Assembly: GCA_022702545.1 (NCBI GenBank) | Contig: JAHRBC010000002.1 | Location: 186,001-250,000, forward strand | Length of the DNA: 64,000 nucleotides | Source of the DNA: Phycomyces nitens | Lineage: Eukaryota > Mucoromycota > Mucoromycetes > Mucorales > Phycomycetaceae | Direction of reading: 5' to 3' | In this document: positions 37,824-50,404 of the stretch, piece after piece | Layout: the number at the start of each line of letters is the position of its first letter | Numbering within the stretch: position 1 is the first letter of the stretch | Notes under the pieces: generated by a model | Seen by the model: only the letters and a program-made list of their open reading frames with translations | Told to the model about the DNA's origin: nothing | Database searches by the model: none | Program-made: the position numbers and the translations under genes

Positions 37824-40800
37824 TTAGGAAATATTGACTGAAGGTGAAGAGCCGTACATCTTACGATCATTGAAAATTGTACCAAAGCCAGGAGTAACCG
37901 GTGTTACAGTGTTCTTGCCGTCAAAGGCTGCAGGTGGATCGTGAGGGGTCTTCAAGGCAAACTTGTTCTTGTTGACTCGCTGGCCGGTACGTTCTGACTC
38001 CCAGTCCTCCCACTTCTTCATGACAAGTCGTGCAGAGTCAAATTTACCCTCGGCATCTCCATGGCCCTTGTCCTTCTTCTCACCAGCAACCACACGTGTG
38101 GCACCCCATGAAAAGTCATCAAAATGCCAGAAAGAGTATACAGGAAGAATAAAATTCCAGATGGGAAGTGCACATATGTAAACTACATTAAAAGATGCAT
38201 AACGAAGATGAGTAAATGGGTGCTTTTTTCTTTTTTTTTGGATATAGAATAATGCATGCAATTGCGCCATAGCTATATATATGTATATATGTATATTGGT
38301 TCAATTGGACTTACCACACATCCAGAGAACATAAATGAACTTAAAGGTCGTAATGGCAATCAAGACGGCCGGTAGACCAAGGATAGCGAGCAGAAGAGCA
38401 AGGGATTGCCACTGAGGATTCGAGGAAATTGCAGTGTTGATGATCAGGTAGATCGTCATGCAGATCGCAGCAGGCAAGACAAGAGTACCGATAAGATCGA
38501 TAAAGATAGAGAATTGCATGGAAAGACATGCAATACCGCACAGATCAGATACCAGGACTAGTTCCATCAGATTATGGACAGTTGAGTTAATCCACCGACG
38601 ACGCTGAGATAGCAACACCTTGAATTCATCTGGGACAACGGTCTTGCATCGAGCCTGAGGTACAAACATCATCTGGCGCTTGGGGAAAGTGCGCAGCATA
38701 AGCGTAGACAGGAAGCGATCTTCACCGAGAAGCAGCAAGTTCTTTTCGTGTAGGGTGGTTACGATGTTCTGATTGTATTCAAGAATGATATCTGGGTTGG
38801 CGAGAATAGGCACCCAGGCACCGTTCTTTGGACTCTTGATACGGTACATACTGAAGCAACCGGGCAGACATGTTACGATACCAAACAGAGACTCGAATGC
38901 CTTGGCATAATGATGAGAAATGTAGTATTCAAACACTTGAATGGCAGTGACCCCTAAAATGAAATAAATTAAAAGTCATGAAACTAGATTTTATGTATAT
39001 GATCTACTTACAAGAAGAACGCTTATTGGCAATTCTGGTCTCACCACACAGACCCATAATGGTAATGTCGTTGGCCATGGCAGCAACCATGTATGTCAGG
39101 GCATCTGGCAGGACTTTGGTATCAGCATCAACCTATAAAAAAACACATTTAGTTTTAATGAATAATGATGATGATAGGTCAACAAGATATTTACCATGAG
39201 AACCAATTCAAACTTGTCTGGAGTGACACCCTTCATCAGCCAGGTCATTTTCCAGAACAATTCATAGTCGAGTTCAGAGAGACGATCGTTGAACATGACA
39301 CGTTGGAAGTAGCTCATCAAGATCAACTGAGAATCACGCTTTCCACGGTTACCGGCCTTGGGGGTATCTTTTTCTTCCTCGGTTCCGCACTTGATAATAG
39401 CAATACAGGGCACATTTTTGTAATGGCCGGCATACTATCATGAAGAAAGATATTAGTTTTTCTGGTCAAAATATAATAATACCCAATATATATATCTATA
39501 TATTTATATATACTTACGACTTTGGCCATATTGAGCTGCTTTTCGCCATCGGCAATAGCGAGATAGGAAGACGGTTTGGGGTTTGCCATTGTGGGATCAA
39601 GATCCATCATTCCAACCACAATTTCAGGAGTCGAGCGAGACTCACCCTCGCCGGTAATCATACCATCTGCAACGACAAAGAATATCTTGTGCTTCTTTGA
39701 ATAGGTCGTTTCGGCCAAACTGTCCATGGTACAGCGAAGACCTTCTTCTCCTTCGGAATAACAGGTAACCAAGAGAACAGTGTATAGTTCGGTATTGACG
39801 ATATCGGAGCGTGCTCCACCAAGCTCAATAGCCGAGCTTTGTTCGCTCAAAGGGGTTCCATTGCCATTACCACGAGAAGAAGATGAGCCAAGCGAGGTGG
39901 CAGAATTGCGGGAGATATTCATGGGACCATAGTTATTGTAAGGGCCTGGTATGTGGTTAGCAGGGTCATCGTTACCACCTTTGATAGAACGCCAGGCAAG
40001 CCAATTGGACCGACCGCCTGGTTTGACAAGTCGGCTGGCAATGAACCATTGGAAAAGCAAAGCCATAGCATAGCGTATGACAATCATGGCAATAATTACA
40101 ACCAACATGACGTTCATGATGATCTTGTCTGCAATACAGCCACCAGTTTCTGTTTCCATGACACCAATGGCATGGCGTGCAACCAGGCAACGACGAGCCT
40201 CCTTTCCTTCTGCACTATACATCAAGGCATATGACGCGTCGTTTCCGAGACTGTTGCGAAGAGTGCTGTCAACGACCGCTCCATATACATTAGAGTTCTT
40301 CTTGAGATAAGAAGTCAGATTGAGGACTAAGGGTCCAATATTATTAAAGATGAAAAATATTTGGGTTAGTCTATCAGTAAATTTAAAATATACATTTTGA
40401 ATTGGGGGCTTACCAGAGCTGCCGACTACAACCATACTGGTGTCACCCAGTCGATCGACGCCATTGGGCCTTAGATCAGCCCAATCAAACCCAAGTGATA
40501 CAGAAGAGGAGGAATACTTTTGCAAGTCTTTGAGTGATAAACAGCTGTTGTCTGGCAAAGAAAGCGCACCACCTAGGGATATTTGGGGTTAAGGTATTAT
40601 TATTTTTTTTTAAAAAAAGGTCAAGAAGTCTTACCATAAGGACTGTCGACACGGCAGTTTCCAAGCGTGAGTTTGGTGTTCTTGTCAAAAGCAGTACAGG
40701 CCCCGGTGGTGTCACCGTCAAAGATGCCACCAATTTCCATGTTCTCATAGTCGTTGCTCAATGTGATATTCTTGGTCTCAAAAAACGCCTTGGCAACGTC

Positions 40801-41844
40801 AAGAGAATAGACCTGGCCAAAGACACGGACACCGGTGTGGTAAATTGGGACCCGGACGCCGTTTAGTGAGCTAGAGTACGGATAGTCTTCGTGTGATTCT
40901 GGGCAAAGGGTGATATTGAGGCCGTATGTAATATAAGCCAAGGCGCCACATAGAAAGATGATGATGTAGACCAAGGTAAGCTTTGGTTTAAAATACTATA
41001 TTAGATCAAGTAAAAGACGTTTTTAGGATCTTACCTTTTCTCGCCAGGCCTGTTGCATCATTGAATTCGGTTTCCTGAGAACGACCCGGATAAACCAGTT
41101 GGGGATACAACAGGTGGCTAAGAAGGCCAGCCAAGCCCACCAGTTGGTCAGGACCTTGGGCTGTTCTTCTGGGACCTTTGGTTGATTCTGCTCCAATAGC
41201 TGCTGCTGCATTTGCTGTTGCTGCATTTGTTGCTGCTGCATCTGCTGTTGCTGTAACTGTTGCTGCAGACGGTTGGACATTGGTTGCGAGGGCACGCGCG
41301 GACGGGCTGGGTAGCGCTGCATTGGGTTCTGCTGGTTGGGATGCATTGGACGCTGGTTCTGCTGGTAATACATCTGCTGCTGCATCTGTTGTTGCTGTCT
41401 TTGCTGAGATGGCGATCTGATCATGTTCTGGCGTGGACGCTGTCGTTCTGGACGAGAGAGGGAGCGAGATCGATTCATTCCACCAGAGTTAGGAGGACCA
41501 CCACCAGGGCCTCTTTGGTAGGGGCCTTGCGGATGAGATGGATCGTACTGGTTAGGTGGAGGGCGCATTGGTCTTTGTGTAGACATGCGTCCGGGAGCCA
41601 TCATAGGGCGTTGGTGAGGTTGAAGGCTCTCTCGCTGACGGCTATCTCGGGGCTGATGGTGTGGGGGCCGATGGTGTGGGGGTGGGCGTGGACGGACATC
41701 GGGGTAGGCCGAGAGTGGTCGCTGGGGAGCTCCAGGACTCTGGTGCTGCTGCTGCTGCTGTTGCATTTGCTGCTGCTGGCGACTATAGCGAGGATCGACT
41801 GGTCTTCCCCCAGGAGGATGACCGGGTCGATTCTGAGCAGACAT
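37824..41844 (-). CDS. Chitin synthase, division 2, class IV (Chs3-like)
   Basis: A processive family-2 glycosyltransferase that makes cell-wall chitin from UDP-GlcNAc at the plasma membrane. Eight exons (41844-41035, 40980-40635, 40572-40414, 40326-39518, 39434-39195, 39132-39012, 38953-38315, 38182-37824) join in phase to 1160 residues, close to yeast Chs3 (1165). A Gln/Pro-rich disordered N-terminus (about 200 residues) precedes hydrophobic segments ([20 protein letters not shown]) and an extracellular Cys-containing domain. The catalytic core shows [20 protein letters not shown] and the QRRRW motif, followed by several C-terminal membrane segments. The C-terminus has the Chs3-type [13 protein letters not shown]. 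All catalytic motifs are present. Class IV rather than class V is inferred from length, the lack of a myosin head and the C-terminus. Confidence 0.93.
41167..41790 (-). repeat. Gln/Pro-rich low-complexity segment in chitin synthase exon 1
   Basis: CAG/CAA-type triplet runs encode repeated Gln and Met-Gln stretches at two ends of exon 1 (about 41170-41275 and 41735-41780), with Pro/Arg/His-rich sequence between. It is imperfect and in frame. It could vary in length between strains. Confidence 0.8.
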
Positions 41845-42019
41845 GAAATATGTAAAAAGTGAAAGAGAGAAAGAAATGTAAAATTCTAGTCGCTATATTT
41901 TCTTGATTAACAATTTAGACGGCCCCTGGAAATATATTTGCCACCAGTGGTGTAGTGTAACGATTTATTTATACACTTTTTTATTCTTTTTGGTGATTTA
42001 GAATCTAAATAAGATGGGC

Positions 42020-44682
42020 TTAACCATATCCGTGTGAGCATATTTGTGTCAACACTATATTTATTCTGGACAAAAATAACTTACATTGCATCGGGCAGAT
42101 CAAGTGAGCCGTGTCTTCCACAATGGCTTCGTGCAGCCGGTGCCGGAAACGATAGCGTACCTTGAGCTGTTTGTGTTCACCCAAACAGGGATCATAGAAA
42201 CCCAAAATACTCGTCTAAGGTAGTGGGTTAGGGCCATCATTCATTACAACATTTTGCTTTCTAGCCTTTACCTTGGAATGACCCCCAGGGATCGTCAACC
42301 GAGACTCGTTTACGAGTGTCTGCACAACCAATGTCACGTCTACTTGTTCCTCGTCTGGTCCTTGGAGATTTCCATACAGGGCCTCCTCAATTACCAAGCC
42401 TATATATTATTATGTATATATAAAGAGTGTCAAGTTTTATCTTTCATTTTTTTTTTTAATTTGTCTGCTTACCATCCTCCTTCTTTTCTTCCTGGCCTCG
42501 CTTTCGCTGTCCAACATCCGCCATAAGCAGCTGGGCGTCCAGGGCCTCTTGTTTGCGTGTGGCGAGATATTCCTGGTGCTCTTCACGCAGGGCCGCGATC
42601 TTCCTAAAAAAACAACAACATAATAATAATAATAATAGAATCCAATGTCAGCATTATCTGAATCAACCAGGCTCTTTTGGAGCAGATCAGATCGGATCCG
42701 GCCCAAAGTCCGATCAAAGAACCCTATAAAATAAGAGTGATACTTGCTCTTTTATCCGCAACTTGCGTCTGGGGGTCAGCCAATAGCGATCGAGTCCAAA
42801 CGCAACAGACGATGGTACAAGCAGTGCTCCAAGTGCAATTCTGAGGTCCAGATCCTGGGCCAACACAATGGGCACAGAGAACTTTTGGCCAAGACGAGAA
42901 GCTCTACAGACAACTTATTAGTGCCTATTTTTTTTTAAGAGATCCATTAATTTTACCGGAATTTGACCATCACTCCCGATGCCAGGCCGCACTCCAGGGT
43001 CATTCCAAAACGGATATGCTCAGATATCTTGTGGTCACTGCCGACACTGACTGCAATTCCGGCCGAGGAAGACAATGAGGATGACAGACGGAGAACCATG
43101 TTGTTGGGAAGCTTGTGTGTGTATTCACCCGCCAGGTGCGACGCCTGTATTCCGGTCTATAGGGTGATTAGTGTGTCCAGATTCATGGGGCTAGCATACC
43201 TGGAGTTCAGCACTGTAGCTTCCGTGCTTGTGGCCAGAAGCAAGTCCCAGCGACACCGACGATTTGTCTGCTGCACGCGAGGAATCCCCCCAGGATCCAA
43301 GGGCCCATTCGCCTGTTCGGTAAGTGATATATCCTGTTGTGGACTTGAACAGACGTCGGCCGGCAGTCACGGAGGTGACCGGAGGACCAGACAGGGTACG
43401 CGATACAAAGGTCGCATTGACAAAACTTGTCACCCAGACATTCTTGTTATTTATACGCACATTGGATTCATTTAATTATTGCTATATTTGATTATTTACC
43501 TGTCCGCAGACACATTATAATTCGTCTTGAGTGTGAATATTCTTGGCTGGAGTAGCGTTGCACTAAACTACTCTTTTGTCAATAACCAATACAGAAAACA
43601 ACTAAAATAATAAAATAATAAAATATTCTCACTTACTTCGCCCCAGAGCTTTGGCGAGACTGTGTGGCGAATTGTGCCCACCAAGTTTCCTCCTCCCATA
43701 CCTCCTTGTGTAACCATGGACCCTCCAATAATGGCCTGGGTCTGGGGTCCAATCTGGGTCTATAAAAAGCGCACATTCCATTGTTAGGCACCACTTTAAA
43801 ATTGCGCAATTAATGCGACAACTTCATTACCTCGAACGAGTGGCGCATAAACAGCTGCTCTACTCTTCCGCGTGTCAGGAAATCCAAAGGATGCTTCCTG
43901 CGAGCCTGCACAGGCTGTCCAAACGAAAACACCGGAGGCTCATAGGGATCCAGGATCTGGGTGGCATCCAGTCTTAGGGTAATGTCATTGTGTGCCCTCA
44001 CCAGGCTCTCGAGCTCTTTTTCTCTTCTCAGCCGTTCCTTCTTTTCAAATTCGGCCATCATCTTATTCCAACAACATAAGCTCTCCCGTAGTTTATATAT
44101 ATATATATATTTGGCTTACCTCGTCTGTCGACTTGAATTTTGGTCCAACTTCCCACTTGGCTGTCAGTCCAGACTCGCCATAGGTATCGTAAATCACACG
44201 TTTCTGAGCATCGGTCAAGACTAGTCGAGAACCATTAGCCCATACTCCCAACTTTAGCAATTTACCTTCATAGGCCTTTTGGATCACTTGGAACCTCGAT
44301 TCCGCAATCTTTTTGGTTTCCTCTGTATTATGCTTTAAAACCATTCTTTAGCACAATTGCCACTACCAATTTGACCGCCTTGTTCTCGGTCCTTGCCTCC
44401 CAATATTTGCAATACCTTGTCGGGATGGAAGAAACGGCAGAGTTTCTTGTAGGCATCCTTTATATCGTCTTCGCTAGCCTGTCTTTAATTTTTTAATAAA
44501 GATCCAATCGCACATTATAACAATTATCCTCAACTTACGGTCCTAGACACATTTAGGATTCCATAATAGTCGGCACCTTTGGGTGCAAGGTCCTCTTCTA
44601 GTTTGGCAATCTCATCATCGCCCAGGTTTTCGTCAGCGGGGACATTGTCATTGCCACTGCTTGTATACTCGTAAGGATCCAT
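42020..44682 (-). CDS. DNAJC11-like J-protein with DUF3395 domain
   Basis: The N-terminus has a J domain (DYYGILNVSR, HPD motif in RFFHPDK, then DAQKRVIYDTYGESGL). The middle resembles the beta-rich, porin-like part of DNAJC11, and the C-terminus carries the DUF3395 signature (EALYGNL, VNESRLTIP, ILGFYDPCLGE). Human DNAJC11 is a mitochondrial protein linked to the MICOS/SAM complexes and cristae; a similar role is inferred. The ATG at 44682-44680 gives MDPYEYTSSG; exon 1 ends at 44539 and exon 2 supplies the HPD. About a dozen small exons follow, and the last (42054-42020) encodes LLTQICSHGYG after a short intron. The overall span and identity are firm; some internal splice sites are approximate. 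Confidence 0.87.
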
Positions 44683-45023
44683 AATCAAGTTGCAATGATG
44701 AGCATGGGTCGGAGGCAGACAGTGTTTATAAGCCACACCTGACGCGCTTGCCCCCCCGCCTTGCACTCTATGGCCTTTCTTTTTTCTTTTTTTCTTTTTT
44801 TTTCTTTGGGGGATAACCCCCCTGCTAATAAAATGTTTGTAGACTATTTGGATAGAGAATGTACTGTATTAATGATACTTTGTAGTTTATATTGCATAAT
44901 AAATGATGTCCATGTATTCATTTGTTCAACCAATACTCTTTTTTAAACCTTGATCTCAACATAGTGTGTGCGTTTAAAAATTCATGGAATTCTCTCGAGG
45001 GCATTTTATTCTTATTAATTTTT
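44683..45023. other. Spacer between WDR48 3' end and DNAJC11-like start
   Basis: It holds the DNAJC11-like promoter with a strong C/T-rich tract (44770-44806) and the WDR48 3' flank. No gene is visible. Confidence 0.5.
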
Positions 45024-48000
45024 TTATACATTAGTAGAAGCAGTGCTTCCAGGCACCGGTTGGATACTATAAGTGAGTAGAATATCCCCATTTGACTTTG
45101 ATATATGCTGCTTAATTGTGGCGAGTGTCATGGTAGGACCCAAGAGGGTTTCGCCACAGGTCAAGACAACCGAATGGGTCTGGAGATTGACGTCTGATTT
45201 CTCGGCAATATACTGGGCCAGTTTGCGTACTCTTAATACACGGTTAGCCGACAATCGATTATTGCTTCTAATGGTGGTCATTGATGGTTAGATACAAACA
45301 TGGCTTCAATTGAGCATCATTACCCTCCAGGTATCTCGGTTGTATTGGAATTCTCGAGAGGTCTAAGTACAAAGGCCAACTTGACGGTTTCTCTTGCAGG
45401 TGTCTTATTCTATGGTCCAAAGTCAGGATCAGGTATACAAATAGCTTCAATACTTACAAACAAAAGGAAGGATAGTAGCCATGCCGGGGCTGCCTTGAGA
45501 ACCGAGTCAGCCTCAACTCCTGTCGTTGCAAGCGTGCCACGATAAAGATCCATCCCTGTCGATGCTTCTGCACTCTCTTCTGCAATCACAATCGTTGTCT
45601 GGCCTGGGAGGGACAGAGGCGGATAGTCTGCCAAAGGAGGTGGGGTATAGACTACTACTTCTGGTACAGTAGCCAAAGGTTCTGCTTGGGCTGGTACTTT
45701 GGAACCCTTTTGTTGTTGTTGTTGTTGACTATAAGTAAAATTGTCCGCATTTTAGAATATGAAAAATTACCTCTTCTTTCCCTGAATCATCCGTGGCGGG
45801 TTTGGCCGTGGATGTTGATGAAGCTGGCACAGGAGCCGGCTCTTTCTTTTCCTTTTCTTCCTCGTCTTGCTCAGAGACACCTCCGAGGTGATTGTCTGGC
45901 TTGAGATTTTCTTCGTGTGTAGGGACCCTTGTGAGTTTTGCCTTTACAGACAAACTCTTGAGGCGATGCATGAAATTGGAGTTTGTAGGTGAGGCTGGGC
46001 TATGAGACAGTACGACAGCTGCAGGCAATTGGACAGAAGAATCTCGACGACCCGGATGATGAGATTCTGAGAAATAATCGGTCAGTTGGTGACCTGTAGT
46101 GGATGGTGGAGCCGTAAAAGGTCCGTGCATAGAGCTGTCGTGGGGTTGGGCATGAAAGGTGCTATTGAAGTCTGTGGTGATTGCAGCCAATGGAAGACGT
46201 AGGGATTCGGCTACATGCAGGGTTTCGTGTATAGAGTCAGAAGCAACGGCTGCTGTTGCTGTTGCTGTAGTAGTAGTAGTAGTAGTAGTAGTAGTTGTAG
46301 TTGTAGTAGTTGTAGTAGTAGTAGATGTGGAAGTGGATGCCTTAACCGTAGCAGCAGTTGCTTCTGCTGGAACCAGTCCATCCTTTGAAGGTTTTGGGTC
46401 ATCGCCTGCCAGACGTGGTTCGCCATCTATCTCTTGGTACCGGACAACACCCTGCTTTTGATTATTTACTTCAGCATCAATAAAATGTTCAAACAAGCGC
46501 ATCAACACCCATTTTCCAAGATTTACTAGCAGAATAAAAGCTTTATTTAGAAATTTTGTATGATCTGCAACCATGTGTATCAACTTACTGCGTTGATCTT
46601 CACTAATATTGTAATCTGGAGGAAGTTCAGCTTCGTCTGCATACATTTCACAGTCAAAGCAAGAAGGCTCATGTAATTGCACTGTAATGGCCTATGGTTT
46701 GGATTTAGTTACAGAGCAAAGTCTATTAATAAAAAAAAAAGGACTTACACCAATCTTTGTATCTACCGAGCACCAGGCAGGGAAGCTCTCGACATTGTTG
46801 ATCTCTTGGGCAACCCGATCAAGCTTTTGTTTGCCAAATCTTTTGATTTGAGTACACTTTACAAGATCCCACAACGCAACCTCTCCATCGGTATCCTGGG
46901 TCAGCACATGGCGTCTATTGTTGAGTACGCAGTGAGAGGTTATGCCCGGCTTTCCCTTTATAACACTATTGGGTGCGCTTCTGAGGGGCACCACTGAATC
47001 TGTTGAGTCCGTATCATCTTCCTGGGTGCTCAAGGGAATAGACATAACTGAGCCGGCATAGAGAGTAAGATTATCACCCATCACATAGGGATCAGGCTGG
47101 CTAAAGTTCATTTTGGAAGGAATCTTGAAGACTGACGACTGCAGGATCTCTGGATTGAATTCAGTCCTTTGGCCCTCAAAACGTGCATCGCGTGAAGGCA
47201 CAGAGAGCCAACGGTTGACACTTGCACTTGACGTGGCTGTCCAGACATAAGTATCGTCCAAGGCTACAATCTTGACTACTCCCGAAGACTCCTTGAACAG
47301 AGCAATGCATTCACTCTCGGATGCATCAGAGAAGCTGCCTGCCGAAATCTCTGTCTTTGTCACTAGACCATCGCGCGAACCAGCATAGAATGTCTGGAGA
47401 TCTGGACGGTCAGAGTAAAGAGACCAGACTGAGTCAGAGTGTGTCTCATAGGTAGCCAGACATCTCTGGGCTCTTACGGACCAGAGTTTGATTGTAGAAT
47501 CAGAAGAACCGGACAATATCTGTTCACCATCATCACTGACTAATAATGCCCGGATGTTATCGGTATGACCGGTTAACTTGCTAATGCGATTTCCTGTACG
47601 CGGGTCCCACAGTCGAACTACCTTTTCAGGTGAGCCAGTAACAAACAGGCTTCCAGTAGGAGTGGTTGCCATTGCATAGATTGATGACTTTGATTCATCA
47701 TGATGAGCAAGATTATCAGAGGAATTGGTGTGGAGAGTGCGAGGGCCGGTAGAAATAGTCAAAGACGCCACTCCTCGTTCTAGATCCCAAACATTGATCT
47801 TCTTGTCCAATCCACCACTCGCTACCCATCCCACCTCTGACGCATGCACGAGACACTTTGCGTAGTCTGAATGGAGTCCAATTGTGTGTGCAGTGTTTGG
47901 CGTGTCGCTATAAGGTCGCCAAAGCTTGACAGTTCGATCAGAAGATGCAGAAACGACTATATAGCCAGAATATTAGTACAATTGACCTTGGGAGTGCTAT

Positions 48001-48392
48001 TGATATTGGTACCACTCTCTCCTCCTTGGCAGACAACAATATCATTGACCCAATCGGTGTGCATTTGAGAAAACACTTTGGACGTAGCCCTTGGTGCCGC
48101 CTTGTTGTTAAACAATAATAAAGAGTCATTAACAACCTCTTGATTCTCACAATGCCCATTCTACCTCGGGGGTTCCATCAAGTACCCAGCCATTTTCATG
48201 AAGATCGGTAATGGGCATGTGAAGATCCCAGCCGGCCACAACACCATCTCTACCGGCTGAATACAGTACGCCACTGGAGCCTGGGGGAGTATGAAGAGCA
48301 AGTGAGTTTACTCCCAAGCAATGAGCCCGTTCTTCGTCTTTCTGTTGAACTACATAAGACACTTTTCGACGTGTGGATGCTTTCATGGCCAT
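45024..48392 (-). CDS. WDR48: WDR48/UAF1-like WD40 activator of ubiquitin-specific proteases
   Basis: WDR48 (UAF1; fission yeast Bun107) binds and activates USP1/USP12/USP46-type deubiquitinases in DNA repair and trafficking. The start at 48392 gives MAMKASTRRKVSYVVQ, matching the family N-terminus. WD40 blades follow (VNSLAL, YSAGRDGVV, MHTDWVNDIVV, SASSDRTVKLW, GHTDNIRALL, SGSSDSTIKLWS, TYETHSDSVWSL). After the propeller come FPAWCSVDTKIG, NLGKWVLMRLFEHFIDAE and a long Ser/Thr-rich insert, then MDLYRGTLAT and the C-terminal SUMO-like domains (ANRVLRVRKL, LATIKQHISKSNGDILLTY). About eight exons give roughly 980 residues, longer than the 677 of the human protein because of the low-complexity insert. 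One acceptor lies at the end of a CAA repeat (about 45709). Confidence 0.9.
46263..46327 (-). repeat. Poly-Thr coding triplet repeat in WDR48
   Basis: A TAG/TTG-type triplet run on the plus strand codes on the minus strand for a near-pure run of Thr (ACT/ACA codons) inside the disordered insert of WDR48. It keeps the frame. Confidence 0.85.
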
Positions 48393-48895
48393 TGTAGAAT
48401 GATAAAGAGGCGTACCACCAAGCAAAAGTCCTGATGGGGATACAGTATTTTTCTACTTGAGATCCAGACGAATTCAATTGTCTGAGACTCTCCTTTGGGT
48501 GTCAGATAATTCAATAATGGATGGACATAAATTTAAATTGAAACAAGCAGTGTTTTTAACCTTGATATGCCAGTCAGTAATCCTAAACCATTCTGAATCT
48601 TGGGTTTCTGGCTATAGACCATTAGATGTCCAATAAATAGCGGTGGTACTGATTGCCAAGTAAGGTATTGGATAAAAGGAAAGCAGTAAATGGTGAAAGG
48701 ATATTTAAAGATTATGATGATGGTCCTAGGCTAAATTATATATATATATATATATATGGCTGTATTTTATCAGGGCTACTTGCATGCCTCACTTTTTTTT
48801 TCTCCCATTGACAGTATCAAAGGAATCCGATTCTTGGACGTTTGGTACACACCAAAGAGAGAGAGAGAGAGAGAGAGTCTATAGTTATTTATTCT
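48393..48895. other. WDR48 promoter and JMJD5-like 3' flank
   Basis: It contains an (AT)n tract at 48739-48757, a (GA)n tract at 48859-48876 and A+T-rich sequence. No gene is seen. Confidence 0.55.
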
Positions 48896-50286
48896 TTAGA
48901 ACCAGAAACTCACGCTAAAACTCATTTCTAATGACCGTACATCATGCCACCATTTTGGCTTTGGGGGGAAACACGATTAGCACAAGAACACATCAATTAT
49001 ATATCCTAAAACTTACTGGAATATAGAGCATTTCGCCTGGACAAAGTATACACTCGGTGTAAACAGCTTCTTTAAACCGAGGAAACCTCTCATGGTCTGG
49101 ACAGGCTGTATCAACCTATTTACTAATGTCAGTCAAAAAAAATACAGATGTCTTGTAACTCCATGCCATACCTGACTTGTGTTGGCCATAATTCCATCAT
49201 GAGGATAAAGAAACTCGGACTGATCTGGTGCATAGAGACGGATATACTTGCGCCCAACCACTTGGACAAATATATTGTGGAATGGATCATGATGAAGAGG
49301 TGTTATTGTGCCCAAAGGACCAAGCCATGCATTCTGAAGGACATCTGGAGGTGGAGTGTATGTGGATGTAGGAGGGGGACTCACAAAGCAGTAGTCTGGA
49401 ACCATTATATCATTGGCTAGCCGAGGGATCTGGTAAAATAGATCGTGTTGGGCCAGATACCCTACCTTGGATCCTATCAAATGTTTCTCGACAAAATCTT
49501 CAAAGCGCATCATCTTTTGCTGCCATCCACTGTCTACATAGGATTTTCCAATCTCCACAGGCACCACTCGATCCGCTGCAACTGATAAAAGATAATCGAT
49601 ACTTGACCAGGGATGATCATTGAATGCTGGCCAATGGTCTACTGCACCCACTTGAAAGATAAAGGGTTCTCTGTTATTATAGACATGGTTACTGAATCCA
49701 GTAAAGCTTGGTAGGTTTGCTGGTCGTTCAATTGGAAAATGGATAACAGGACCATCTAGAGAGCGAGATTGAGAATAGACACGCTTTTGACGGGGATGAT
49801 GAACAGAAAGCCATTGCTGTATTCCATCTAGAATCTCATGACCAAGATCATGACGTCCCTTTCCTGGTGCACCACTAACTACCATGGCAATATCAAGGTC
49901 ATTGATCAACTGTCTTGCTACTTGAGGATCTGGAGATGTAGCAGTTGTCAGAATCGCCAGCTGATGTGCTGTAATCACCAAACTCGAATCCATCAATAAC
50001 CGGCGCCAATGTACAGGCACTTGTTTGTATGGGTAAATCAGAAGCATTTCTTGTGCAAGGTCTACTAATGCCTTTGCTCTGTCATTTTTATTGTTCAAAT
50101 CCTGTATATTTTCCAAGGAATCAACCAATGATTGAAGGAGAATGTAGACAGATTCCCCACATTCGAGTAGATCTACATGTTTATTTTTAGATTTCTTTTC
50201 CATGGATCTTGAATAGAGCTACCTTTTGTGACGTCTTTGTCTGCAAGGCTTTGTATGAGATGTGTAGATAATGGTGTGAGAGACAT
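48896..50286 (-). CDS. JMJD5/KDM8-like JmjC-domain oxygenase
   Basis: A JmjC 2-oxoglutarate/Fe(II)-dependent oxygenase of the JMJD5 group, known in animals as an arginyl hydroxylase with reported protease or demethylase claims. Four exons (50286-50223, 50172-49172, 49115-49017, 48958-48896) join in phase to 408 residues; human JMJD5 is 416. The helical N-terminal domain (VPVHWRRLLMDSSLV) is followed by the JmjC fold with GTITPLHHDPFHNIFVQVVG (iron ligands His and Asp), GRKYIRLYAP and the distal His in WWHDVRSLEMSFSVSFW. All metal ligands are present. I chose the start at 50286 because a 50-bp intron (50173-50222) joins an N-terminus like the family's. An ATG at 50203, inside that intron, is also in frame if the intron is kept. 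Confidence 0.88.
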
Positions 50287-50404
50287 GGAGAGACTCTTTG
50301 CAATAAACCCAATATACGTGTGTATATTTAATCAATTGTATTTTATAAGAAAGAGACAGAGAGCAATGTGTCTTTCAGTGTCTGACAATTTTATTCATAT
50401 TTCT

